A DNA stretch of 64,000 nucleotides from Aplectana chamaeleonis (taxonomy: Eukaryota; Nematoda; Chromadorea; Rhabditida; Cosmocercidae): assembly GCA_029168955.1 (NCBI GenBank), contig JAPDOI010000152.1, positions 620,001 through 684,000 of the forward strand, written 5' to 3'. Position numbers and translations under genes: made by a program. Below, piece after piece: positions 32,047-44,600 of this stretch. Positions within the stretch are counted from its first letter, which is position 1. Each line of letters starts with the position of its first letter. The notes below the pieces were generated by a model that made no database searches, was not told where the DNA came from, and saw only the letters and a list, made by a program, of their open reading frames with translations.

Positions 32047-32325
32047 TTGTGCTTATCTGGGTTAAATTCCATTCCGCAATTGCGTCTCGACACGCTTTGC
32101 GGCCGCACGCGCTCGAGTCAATCGAGTTTCCAGCTCCAAAGCCGACACGATATGGCATTTTTTGTACAGTTTTCTTCACTTTGTTTAGTTTCCAGTTTCT
32201 AAAACCCACCTAGAGTCAAAAGATCCGCAGCTGCGGCGCTGGAAACTCTTCCGACTCGAAAGCGCGCGGCCGCAAAGCATGTCGAGACGCAATCGCGGAC
32301 CGAAGTTTGACCCAGATAAGCAGAG
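32047..32325. mobile_element. 279-bp palindromic MITE, copy 2
   Basis: Same ends and interior as 3930-4208, with TA at 32045-32046 and 32326-32327. Slightly diverged (TTGTGCTTATCTGGG left end). Confidence 0.8.
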
Positions 32326-33104
32326 TATAGCAGGTATTTCCAATATATTAAATGGCTCGTAGGATTTTGTCAAAACGCTAGAAATGCCCATTTCACCTTT
32401 AGTTATAGAGACAATTCTAAATCTTGAGCGGCTCAAAAGTATAGCAACACTTGAGCAACATGGAAATTTCCTACGATGATGACCAGAATGAGCCATTTTC
32501 ATGAGTATTTTCATGAAACTGGCTCGAGGTGATGCTATTTGTCTATTTTCCCGGTGAACTTCACCTGAATTCTGACGCAAAAGCCCAAGTTCTCTCCTTC
32601 CATAATGCTGGGCGTGGAGATTCTGATGGTTTCCAGCCACCTAGGACGACTAGCTGGATGTAGTCTCAAGTTCGCGCCACATCCTGAGCCACTCAACGTC
32701 TGTTGTCGCCCAGACGTCTCATGGAGCTGGGAAGCGAGATATTACACGGCGAGTTCCCAGTGACATGGCCTCGGGGTCAACGACTAACTACGAATTGTCG
32801 CTGAGTTTTTCAGAATCGTCGCTGAGATTCCGGAGTAGGGCACGGATAAGCAGCACTAGGAAGTTCGCCATCGCATAAACCGCGCATAACTCAACTGAAC
32901 TCAGCTAAAGCTAAACCAACCTAGACTGAAGCAAACCACAAATGTGGCGGCAATTTAACGGGCATTTTGGGGCAATTTCACGGTGAGCATTATTTGCCGA
33001 CTATTTCGCAGCCAGCATCATTTGGCGGCTATTTCGCGACTATTACTCGGGAAAAAGGCATTTTTGCCTCTGTTTCGCGGCTATTTCTCGGTCCAAAACT
33101 CACA
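32326..33104. other. No recognised gene
   Basis: A minus-strand open stretch (32340-32640) encodes a peptide beginning MAGNHQNLHAQHYGRRELGL without recognisable domain or splice context. From 32940 the sequence has repeated TTTCGCGGCTATT and CATTATTTG phrases. Nothing else can be supported. Confidence 0.35.
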
Positions 33105-34202
33105 AAGGAACCACAATAAGTCATAGTGATCATTCCAAATGAAATGTATATTTCTAGAACCATTTTTGGACAGAAAAGTCCGATTACGCCCATCGCAGCT
33201 GCCTAGACCCACTCTGAAAAAAAGTTATGAGCGTTTTTTAAAGCTTCGCGGCAAGGTAAGAGGAAGGGAATTATGGAGATTTATGGAATTTTTAGGGTGT
33301 TTTAAATTTTTTTCCTGATTTTGCTGAAAACATGTATGTAGGGATCTGGGGTGCTGAACACGAATCTGGGGTTCGCATCTAGAAATTTTAAGGTTTACTG
33401 TAGGTTACGGTAGGTAACATGTCATTTAGGAGGCAAAACCTATCTCAATAGTCCGATAATCGACAAATGGACATCGAATTCGTATTCAGCACCCCAAATA
33501 ACCCCCACATAGAAACTTTGAGACAAATCTGAGACTTTGACCAAACTACCGTATACCCACCGTAATCTACCGTAAGCTGTCGGAAATCGATAAACTGACA
33601 TCAGATTCGTGTTCAGCACTCCAAATAACCCCCAGAGAAATAATTTGAGAATGGTCTATAGTAGCACTTCCAGAAATTGTCAAAAGTCGCGATTTGCCGT
33701 AAAATTCTCCCTCCGATGGGAAGCTGTGAACGAATACAGTCGAAAACTTCGGAAAAGTCAATAAATGAACCTCAGATTCGTGATCAGCACCCCAAATAAC
33801 CCCGGAGCAATTTTTAAGTCAAATCTGGAATATTTTTTCTAAAACGCTTCGAGAGCCCTCTTAATTGGTATAAATAAACACCCAACCGAAAATCCGTACA
33901 AGTCCAAGAAACGCTATTCGTCTGCGCAAAGTTTGGAAATTGTTTCTTCAACCAAACTTTGCTTGAGTGGGGTAGTATTGGGCGCTGAACACGATTATGA
34001 GGTCCGTTTCCGGATTTTCGTAAGAATAATGCGCTTTTTGGAGAAGTACAATAAGTACGAAAATCAGAGAAAAAATGCCTGTAACTTTTTCCAGAGTGGG
34101 TGGCAGCTGCGATGGGCATATTCGGACTTTTCGTCCGAAAATGGTTCCTAGAAAAGTACATTTCATTTGGAATGGTCACTATGACTTATTGTGGTTCCTT
34201 GT
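33105..34202. mobile_element. 1.1-kb element with arms of about 120 bp
   Basis: AAGGAACCACAATAAGTCAT at 33105 is mirrored by ATGACTTATTGTGGTTCCTT at 34181-34200. The arms remain alike through CATTCCAAATGAAATGTA and CCCATCGCAGCTGCC. The core contains three or four copies of a CAGCACYCCAAATAACCCC phrase near 33490, 33615 and 33785. A solo arm is at 60-165. Confidence 0.75.
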
Positions 34203-34249
34203 CAGAGTACACGCTCGCAAACGTGGTTGAGATAACCACGGAAATATAA

Positions 34250-34613
34250 TGGTATGGCTCAGAACACAACGCCTACGCATTTTGAAGCGTCAAAAACGAC
34301 CCACAATGACGCTACACGTGTGAGAGAAGTTGGCCCCGCCCCGTATCTGCCCGCCCTTGCATTTGCGTCCTCCTCTAAAAGGGGTTCTGGGCTATTCCCA
34401 CCATCGGCGACGCTTATGGGTGGTACAATGAGTACAATAAGTGAGCCATACACATCGACAATGGTGGGAATGGCCCAGCACTCCTGTTTGGGGAGGACGC
34501 AAATACGAGGCAGGCTGATCAGGTGCGGGGCCGACTCCTCAGTCGTGTGGCGTCACTTGTGGTCGTTTTTGACGCTTCAGAATGCGTAGGCGTTGTATTC
34601 TGAGCCATGCCAT
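34250..34613. mobile_element. 364-bp palindromic MITE
   Basis: ATGGTATGGCTCAGAA and ACAACGCCTACGCATTTTGA at the left are mirrored at the right (TCAGAATGCGTAGGCGTTGT and TTCTGAGCCATGCCAT). Complementarity continues inward through GCGTCAAAAACGACC. Confidence 0.8.
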
Positions 34614-35127
34614 TCAACTTCCGTAGTTAGTATCTCAACCATGCTTGCAATCGTGTATGCTGCCTTTAAGTGATAAGAGTGCAGCCGGTTCAATTACCCA
34701 AGTATGCAGTACATGGGCCCCGCCCAGCATCTGCAAGCCCTGCCCATCCGGTGGCGGCCTCAGTGGAGGTTGGGCGACCTAGCCGCGACGCGTGGGTCTA
34801 CCGACTACGCTTCGTGACGGTGTGTCGACCGCGACGCGTGTCGATGCGCCGGGCGCGACGCGGGTCGGTGCAAAGTAGTTCCTAAGCCACATAAAAGTCT
34901 TGCTGGATGTGAACCGCTGCTAAATAGGCCGCTAAACGTGACAGGTCAAAATGTCAACAGACCGACAACAGGCGGACGTCGCTGGAGCAACGATGCGGTT
35001 GTCAGGCTTACAATGCGAGCGATTTGAGTTGTCAAGAGGGTGCAGTTTATGAGATGACAACTTCTCCAACCTGTTGTCGACGCCCCAGTTTGCCGGAGTG
35101 GATTGGATGGGATAGTACGGAATAGTG

Positions 35128-35346
35128 TCCCCCAAATATTCGTTTATTCGAATAATATTCGAATATTCGAATAATTCGAATATTCGAATATTCAAGGAAG
35201 TGGATTATTCGGGTTATTCGAATAATCGAATATTCAAAGAAGCGAAATATTCGTTTATTCGAATAATCGAATATTCGAAGAAGTGAAATATTCGAATTAT
35301 TCGTTTATTCGAATATTCAAAAAAAAATATTCGTTCCAACACTCTA
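35128..35346. repeat. TTCGAATA repeat element
   Basis: Starts at AGTGTCCCCCAAATATTC and ends ATATTCGTTCCAACACTCT, so the ends may be AGAGTGTTG-type inverted repeats. The interior matches 31738-31945 nearly base for base over the first 90 bp. Confidence 0.7.
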
Positions 35347-35668
35347 GTACGTAGCCCATGGAGAGCGGGCGCGTACACGTGTCGCGTACACGTGTGAGTG
35401 CGCAGAAGTACGATGCGTAGCGGCGTGAGTGTGCACACTAGTTATCTCCTGCTTCCAAGTGAAAATTATTTTCGCGCATGACGTGCGTCTGGTTAGCGAA
35501 ATGTTGGATGTTGACCAATTTTCCTTGAAAGAAGACGGGGAAAGTCTCCACATTCATCAGGTGGTGATAACGCGTTCAACTTTAGTTATTAATTCTGGAA
35601 GGCTTCTGGCTGAAAGGCTTCGTCGTAGGGAAACGTGCTCAAATAAGCAGCACGTGTTAGCAAACTGA

Positions 35669-38600
35669 ATGGCAGGAGCACATGCGACGTGTGAAAGCCC
35701 AGCCTCCAAAAAGGGCAGGTCTTCCCGAATTGATGACAGGGCTCATGCAACGGTCTGCAGCAAAGAGGCGAAACTTGCCGAAGTCCGCGACAAGGAGCTC
35801 ATCTTTGCCGCGATTCACAACGAGGAAGCTTTCATCTCAGAGTATATTCAGAGTGGCTCGAGGTCACCTTGCAGGATTAGCCTCGAAGATTCAAGTGAGC
35901 TTCCTATGCGAAAAGTGGGGAGAACAACAGCCAGGTGTTCTCCACCGGAACCAAGTTCCCAAACTGGTCAGAATAGTGCATCGTTTGAGATGAAAGCATA
36001 TTCGCCATACATTTGCAGAGGTGAATGGGCATGCTTTCAATTTCGAGGGTAATTGAATGTGATCTTCACTAGTGTGCATCCTTTTCTTGCATGATCTTAC
36101 ATTCGCGTTTTCTTAGAACGTTATCAGTCTGGACTTAGAAGAACTGATTATAAATTTGCAGGTAATATCGTCGTCATGTTTGGCTTTGTTTACAACACTC
36201 TTGCTGCTATTGCGACCGTCTTCCAGCCTGTTCCTCCCCCGGTAGGTTTTTCCTCTTATCTGTTTTTTTCTGAAAGTTTCCTTTACCTTTGATGAGTTTA
36301 CAACGATTCCTTTTTTTATGAGGACAATTATGCACTTTCATCTTTCGACTACTCTCTTTTTCAATATTTCCTTGAGAAATTACTTTCATTCCTGGCGAAA
36401 GTTTCTATCATAACACTCTGTAAATCTTGATCAACAACTAAGGGCAATACGTGAATCTTTTCGAAAAGCTTCATCGACTTAACACACGGGAATACATATT
36501 AACATTGTTTTTTAATCCCTGAATCGAGTCGTCTGTCGGTTTTTTCCCTTTCAAAAATCTAAGCTCTTGGAAGGTGCTCAAGCCCCGCAGGAGAAGCTGC
36601 TCACAAGCACTGAGACCCTACATTGTGGTGCGGTCAACGTGTGACAAGGTCTTATCTATACCCGGTTCCATGTGTCCTTGAGACATTAACACTTGAAAGT
36701 GTATACTGGGCTCACCCTGAAGGCAGTGTTCACAATGATCTTTATTTTTGAGACTTTTCGCCACAATGATTGCATGGCCCCCGTGTAGAGCTTAAAGGCA
36801 GTGCTCACGATGAGAATCGTTTCTCTGCTTCTCCACCTATTTTGAAGACGGTCCCATGCTGGTTCCAACGATGTTTTTGGAATCGTACAAGACCTTCTAG
36901 GAACAGAGTTATGGTCCCTCAAAAACTGAGCTAGCGAAGCATAGTGGACGAGTTGTCCGAGGCTTGTAACTTCCGTCTTTTGTAGCCGATGTATACGAGC
37001 TGACCTGAGTAAAGAGAGAAGTTGAGAATGAAGGTAAGAACGGGGCTATCGATCGGAAACCATCGGTCATCTCACAAATTCGAGCATTCATTTGTTCACG
37101 TCGGTGGGCGTGGAAAGTGCATCTGGAGTGTGACGAGCTGATGGGGGTGTCCAACTTTGGGGTCGTAGGGAACCGTTCCGAGCTCTTTTTTCTTAGTTTT
37201 TTCAACGTTAGGCTTGCGCTAGTCCCCGCAGCTGCCGATCTACACCAAAAAATCAGACATGGTTTTTACCGTGGACGCTGCCTTTAAATGACGAAAGGGG
37301 GGGGACGGGTCAGAAATACCCGTACTCTCCGTGGAGCTGATTGTTGTTACGTTGTCAGAACTTGGAACAATTTGCCTGCAGAAATCGCCGAATCCGGAAA
37401 CTTTTCTATCTTTCGAAGTAGATTATCCAAGTACGATCTCAGGTCATTACAAGGAACGAGTGAGCGTCCACTCTGATTAAAAGGGTATTACTAATAATCT
37501 AATGTGACGGGTTTTTCCAGCTTGTTGTGCTTTTCTTTGTCCCAGAAGCGGTGGCCTCAAGTATCTTGAGACAAGATGTCATTCGAATTGTAGAAAGAAA
37601 AATTTCCTCTGCAAAAAAAAAAATCATATTTTGTCCCCTTCTCACTTCTGCCATTGTTATGCATCTTTTTTTCACTTTAACAGAGAATCTCATTCACATA
37701 CGTGTATATGTATGTTTCTTTATTTCCACAATAAAGTCGTTGAATGAATGAATGAATGAATGAACAATTAAATCTTTTGTAGACCCGTTCTCTAAATTTC
37801 TCTACTCTCTGTCGCTCCGTTCTTTCCTTTGTACCCTGTGTGATACTGTTTTGCTCAAAGGCAGCGTTTGCGAGTTTCTATCCGGAATTTGAAAAGCTCA
37901 GGCCCTATGGCAACAGCGAGGTCGGAAAAACGGCTATATAAGAGCTCCAAATAGCCGTGCGCGGCCCTAAACTTCTGTGTAAAGCATGATCCCCGCCCAC
38001 TCCTCTCAACTGCTGTTGATCCAAGCAAACAACGAAATATTGACTTCAACAAAAAAGACGATGCCTTAATTATCGAACTATTCCCATGGTGCACGGATCG
38101 AATTCACCCAATTTGACTACTGTTTTCTTCTTAGAGTCGATTTTTCAGTTGCTTGTTTCGATAAGTGGCCGTTGAGGGAAGTGGACGAGAATTGCGTTTG
38201 ACCTAGAAGTTCAGGGCCGTCTAGTCAGGAATATAAAAACAATTTACTCGTAACGTACAAGCCCAAAAACAAGTTTCTTGTAACATATCTAGGCCGATGT
38301 AAGTTACTTGCGACTTTTATTGTGCCATTCAAGTTACATGTAACATATCGGCGGTGCACGCGGTTTCTTCTCGATATGTTGCATGTAACATAAATGACAG
38401 GTAACTTATGATCTAGTTCCGCAATCGCGTTCAGTCCTCATTATCACAATCGTAGAAGCGAAGCGGTTGTTATGAGAATGAATCTAGTTGATTTTTCCAA
38501 AAACGACCGCTTCGCTTCTACGATTGTGATAATGAGGACTGAACGCGATTGCGGAACTGAACTATACATCAGCTTAGATATGTTACAAGTAACTTGTTTC

Positions 38601-41600
38601 CGATATCTGAGGGGATACTGCGTGCAGTGCGCCTCTGATATGTAACAGGTAACTTAAATGGCACAATATATCCTCTGGTTCCAAGCCAGATTTACTCTGT
38701 TCCCTCGCGCGCTTGTGCGGAGCGAGGGTAGAGACAGCAAGAAATTGTGGGGAGAAGGAGACGCAGCGTACGCACGCAGACGCACGCGACGAACAGAAAT
38801 AAATCGCACTCGGAAACAAAGGATAAGTCGCAAGTAACCTAAATCGGTCGAGAAGATATTTCCAAGGGGGATGTATGTCGCACTCGCGCGGTTAGGCTTA
38901 CGATTGGCGTCTCTGTTTGTTCAATTACCCAAGTTTGAGGTACTTGACCCCACACCAGCAGGGAAGCCTCGGCTCAGCACTTTTTATGCGCACTGCCGCG
39001 GACGCGCTCTCTGCGTCGCGTGTCGTCTGCGTCACGCAATGGCCACCCATAGTGAAAATATAAATGTAAGTTACATGTAACGTGCTTATCTGGGCCAAAT
39101 TCCGGTCCGCAATTGCGTCTAGACACGCTTTGCGGCCGCACGCTGCCGAGTCAGAAGAGCTTCCAGCGTCGCAGCCGCTGATCTGCTGACCCTAGGTGGG
39201 TTTTGGAAACTGGAAACTAAGAAAATTAGAGAAATTTGTATAAAAAAGCCACATCGAGTCGGCGTTGGGGCTGGAAACCTGACTGACTCGAGCGCGTGCG
39301 GGCGCAAAGCGTGTCGAGACGCAATTTCGGACCGGAATTTGGCTCAGATAAGCATAATAACATAAGTGTAACTAACATGTAATATAAAATTTAAGTTACA
39401 TGTAATATAAATGTAAGTTACTTGAGACATTCAAGTAAGTTACATTTATATTACAAGTTTTAATTTTTCTGGGTAGTGCTCTTTGAGGCTCTTTTTTAGC
39501 AGTTTTTCGAAACCGCTGCTGCCATGAGAACTGCATCGTTCGATTTTCAATGAATTCTCGAAATTTTCAATGATAAAAGGTTTCTACCGTGGACACTGCC
39601 TTCAAGATATTCTCCTACTTTCGATTACCCTCATTTTTCACCGTTCACAACCACCCAGAAATTCTCACCCAACCAAGCAATTAGTCTGGGCCAGAGAATA
39701 GTGTAACTGAGACAAACGCGGGTACTGACGTTTTAGAGTTATACTGAAGGTTCCTGTGGCTCACTCGCGCAGACGCATTATACCAAGAGCATAACATGGC
39801 GGCGTATTAGCGCACCTCTTCAACTAGTCAACCGCAATCCCATCTCAGACAGTAGCACTGGTCGGATTCGGATCGCGAGCGCATCGCGAGCTGAACACCC
39901 CCTGCGATCCTACCGCCATCGTCCTAGGATGAACCCGGCATTGAGACAACGCTAAAATGCTGCGCGCGATCCGACCGAAGCTTCAATGGCTGTCGTCGGT
40001 CCGACCGGCGTTTCAACATCCTTCCGCGATAAGCCCGGCGGGCCTTTTAATGACCGCCATTTGCCCGCTATGCTCCCGCGATCAGTCCGGAGGGGACTTT
40101 CAGCGGTGGCGGTCGGACCGGTGACACTATCTGAGATGCGGTGACTAATACCAAAAGCCGGTGTGCTCCACCAACCTCCGCATCGCTATCCCTAAATTGA
40201 GCTGGTACTTGGATGCCTATTCCCTTAACAGCAACGACTGCCTCAGGACGGGGCAACTGCTTCAGAGCTTGCCGGCCTGCCGACAGACCCAGAAGAGAGC
40301 AGAGCCACTGAGTGTCGGACTCTGCACCTTTTAGCGCCGGGCAGATCGTCACACCACATTTATTTATTGTAGCCGTAACATACATGAAGAACTGCGTCAT
40401 TACATAGCATGGAGGATTTGTGGAAGGCTATTTAAAGGCAGTGTTCACGAAGAAAAAGTTTCCTCTTTTTTTCGCTAAAACGTAAGCCTTGGGTCCCTAT
40501 AAGAAGATTAAGAACGGAAGTGTGACGAAAAACGGCCAGTAAGTGGGTGAAAATCTCGTGGGCCAGCCGACCCATTGGGCCACTCCGCCCACGTCCTATA
40601 ACAGTTTCCCTGAATTTGTGGTTACACGAGCGATGGTTTCCGATCGAAAGCCCCGTTCGTTCATTCATTCTCAACGTCTCTCTTTACTCAGGTCAGCTCC
40701 CACACATCGGCTGCAAAAAACGGGAGTTACAAGCCTCGGATAACTCGTCCACAATTTTCCCTTGCTGAATTTCGAGGGGCCATAACTCCGTTTCCAGGGG
40801 GTCTTGTACTATTCCAGGGACATCATTGGAATCAGCACCGTTTTCAAGATAGGTGGAAAAACAGAAAAACGACTTTTATCGTGAACACTGCCTTTAAGGA
40901 AAAAGAGCTCAAGTCTAGTAGTGCAGCAGCATGTATCATTGGCGCTGTCAAATGTGCTTAAGAAATGTTAGACAGCCGACTTTTAGGCCTCGTCCATAGC
41001 TAAAGTGTGCCCGAATGAGAATGGCGGTCCACGCGGCCGGCGCGCTTGGCAGGCGGCCGTCGCATGTGCCTCCCTCGGACGAGAATTGGATTTTTTTTAA
41101 ATTGGATTTCAACGACGGTCCTCCCTTCTCCCACCGTCTGCAGAACTGATTGATCGGCGCAGTGCTTGCTGCCAGCCGGTGCCGGCCCCGTTCGTAGTCG
41201 ATGGCGGTGGATACTTTTCGCATGCTCGTCCGAGAGCGGCGAACGCGACGGCCGCCTGGCAAGCACGCCGGCCGCATGGGCCGCCATTCTCATTCGGACG
41301 CACCTCAGCTACGAGCGCTAAGACGCTGTGGAATCTATACTGCTCTGCTAGTGCCCTAAGCTGATTTAGGTGTGGTAGTCATGTTTTATTGATAAGCCGC
41401 GGCACAGAATCTATTTCTTACTGTTCAAGTTCCACTAAAGGTTTAATTCAGATAGTGGTGTGCATCTAACACATGAATTACTCACAAAAATTCGCTCCAG
41501 GCCCCGCTGAGAACCCGACGTCGTCAAGCGGAATAGTGGCCGTGGAGCCCAAAATCCGAAGTTTTGTCGCCCGCGGTAGTGGCCTTCGGTGTCGCGGTAG

Positions 41601-44600
41601 TGACCGCAGTGGGCGAGCAGCTGCTCCGTGCCCGGGCGACAAGCCCACCTGCTCAGGCAATCGCGGGAGTCGGTGGCAGGTTAAAACGCCCCTTTCCGAA
41701 TGAAATTGATCCGATGCGGCTGATCGGCGGAGGTTTCGGCATGACTCATAACTGCCGAAGTTTTCGTGGTGATGTCTCATATGTGGCGGAGTTTTCGGGG
41801 CGACGTGTTGCAGTGTCTGCACTGTTTTTCTCTGGTACTCTCTCGTGTAGAGCGCGGAAACGTTAGCCCACAATGTATACGCTGCACTGGAATGTGACGT
41901 GTTTGTGCGTATCACGGTTGACAGCTCGGGATATCGACGCTTTGGCGTGCGTCGATGGCAGGTTGACAGGTCAATTGTGCTGCCTCCCAACCTGCCACCG
42001 ACGCCCGCGACTGCAGGAGTGGTAGAGGGTGGTCGGTGGGAGGTGATTAGGCGAAACTTTCGGCGTAAACACGTGGGTGTGACGTCACACTGAGTGGTCG
42101 GTGGGAGGTGATAAGGCAGAGCTTTCGGTGTGAACGGGTCAAGGATGACGTGGCATTGTAGGGTCGGTGGGAGGTTGACACGCGGAGTTTTCGGCATGAA
42201 TGGGGGAGTTTTCGGGCCTTGCCCGCCCCTTTTTTCGTTTCGAGCGGGAGCACGCTACCTGTTCAACTCCTCTCAACCGGCCACCGACCCCCGCGAGTGT
42301 GTGAGTGAGTTTATTTTTTTCTAAATTTTTACCAGAAACCGGTGCGCATCGCGGCTGACACACAGACACGCGACGCGGTCTGAGTGCTGGGCGCCAACTG
42401 GGGTCGCCAGCGGTTCAGCGGCCTTGGAAATTAGCGTCTTGGGCGTCGAGCCTCTTTTAGGGGCACGCTTCGCCCGGTATAGGGACAGTCCCGCCCTTAT
42501 CCCTGCGATAGGCACGCTCTTGTATAAGGAGGGCGAGCACATGCCTATCGCGTGTGTCTGGGAAAGTGGGCGGATCGGAGTGGGCGTCGAGCTCCTTTTT
42601 GTCTGAGTACGGAGTCCAAACTTCTGCAATATGCACAAAGCTTTATGATATTGCTCGAAAGTCTTGTAGAGTATTAGGAATTTGCAGCGGTATTTCTGTA
42701 GAGAATTCTGTCTAATATGTGAACATTCCGTATTAGCTTCTTTTACTCATCGGCAGAGATGTGCACTGTAGACAGTGCAAAGAGCCGGGCCAAGAGTTGA
42801 ATTTTCATTTGAGGTAAGATAAGGATTTCTGCACGGAACCCAACGGCGTGTCCTGGGGTGTGTTCCAAGAACATTCCCATGGCAAAACGCGTCCATGGAA
42901 ACGTAGCCACGGTCACGTGGGAGCAATTTTCAGTTATAATTCGCATCCATGGAAAGCAAATTTGTCCATGGTGAGGTCGCTTTTCCTCCCACAACGTCGT
43001 GGGAACGTTCTTGGAACGCACCCCTGTATAAGATGGCCAGAAATTGTTAATCTAACCAGTGGATGGCGTCATTTCTTTGTGACTCCGGACAGATAGATCG
43101 TCCATGTTTTGTCATTAACGGAATGAAGTTCCAGTCCGCTTCTTCGAATTGCGTGCTGCAACAGCGGTTCTCCAAGACTGCAGACCAGAATCTCATTCGG
43201 TTAGGGACATATGCAGCACTATTAATTTGCTGCTAGCGCTGCAGATGCTCCCTTTTAATAATGTCGGAATCATTCAAACTGGTGTTTCCGCGAACATTAG
43301 ATATTGAACACTCATGAAGATTAGAACTCTTGTGAATCTCAGTGAATCAGAAATTACATGTCAAAATCAAAACTGAATGTTGAATTATCCGTTCTTACTT
43401 GAAACAATTATCTGCAGATGTTAGAAATGATCCCGTGAATGTTTTCATTAGGACTCAATTTTTCACATTTGATGTGGTTTTGTTTCAGGTCATCCGTATC
43501 TTTAAGTCCATCGAATACCAAGATGAACCGGAGGTCGAGGAGCAGAACAAGCTGATCGACACCCTCGTGGCGCGCAGCGTAAGGCTCGCGGAAGATCTGA
43601 GGCGCGCAGAAAGAGCTGCTGTGGTCAGTTGAGCTATTATTTGCCACTTTTCATTAAATAACTATTTGAAAACGCAAAATAAGGTAGACATAGAAAAGAG
43701 GGCAGCATATAGTACCGAGAACAGAATCAAAATGAATCATTAACACGCATGAATACGCGATACATTGCGTTAGAAAGATGGAAAAGAACGAGGTATATCA
43801 TCCGAACGCTTGCCACCCTCCTCGGCCGCAGCTGATTGGTCGGCGGGCATCGGCTGCGTGCGGCTCGCGTCGCGTCTGGCGCATTGCCAACGCCACAGCC
43901 GTCCTCGCTTGTCATTTAACGAAACCGAAGTTTTCGCCCGATTTCTGATCCTGATTCAATATCAGCTGTAAGCTGTTGTAATTGAAGCAACAGGATGAAT
44001 ACAACAGGGAGTAAGGGCGAACACACCTAGCTAAATTCTTTCAGCAAAGAATAGGAATGAAAACGACATAATCACACAATGTGAATGGAATCTTAATGGT
44101 TGTAGAATAAGCAGTGAAGCTTGTCTTGTCATTCATCCCTTTCCAATACCACACGTGCAGATCACATTACTTCATTTCAGTGGCTTTTTTTTTGTCCAGC
44201 AGCGAGATGTTATGGTTCTTATTTATCCTCTGGTTCCGAGCCTGATTTACTCTGTTACCTCGCGCGCTTGTGCGGAGCGAGGGTAGAGACAGCGAGAAAT
44301 TGTGGGGAGAAGGAAACGCAGCGTTCGCACGCAGACGCACGCGACAAAGGAAATAAATCACACTCGGAAACGGAGGATAGATCTCTTTCTGGGAGGGGGT
44401 TCCCCGCACATTTTACTGCCGCTGACCTAAGTTAGGTTTCGACAAATGTAGTTACCCGAAAATGTGAGTAAGGTGATTAAAACTAGGAATTAAAGATTTG
44501 GAAAAACCTTGTGAACCAAGTAGATAACGCGATAGAAATAACAATAATTTATTATAACGAGCAAAATCACAAACAACAAGAACAAAGGAATATGGAATCT

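Larger units (their letters stand above)
38225..39450. mobile_element. TTACATGTAA-rich element with nested MITEs
   Basis: AAGTTACATGTAACAT-type phrases recur throughout 38235-38400, 38580-38665, 38830-38860 and 39060-39450, interrupted by three recognisable MITEs (38415-38558, 38671-38824, 39080-39355). The phrases occur in both orientations and are partly self-complementary. The parent element is not recognised. Confidence 0.55.
36242..43488 (+). other. Intron 2 of the coiled-coil gene
   Basis: 7.2 kb, listed here because it lacks exons but holds most of the MITEs described between 36785 and 43024. 36242-36700 has only AT-rich sequence. Confidence 0.6.

Noticed and set aside
41478..42197. 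239-codon minus-strand ORF
   Set aside because: It overlaps the GTCGGTGGGAGGT tandem repeat, has repeat-driven composition (HLPPTTQCDV-type motifs) and no domain. ORFs exist on the other strand too.
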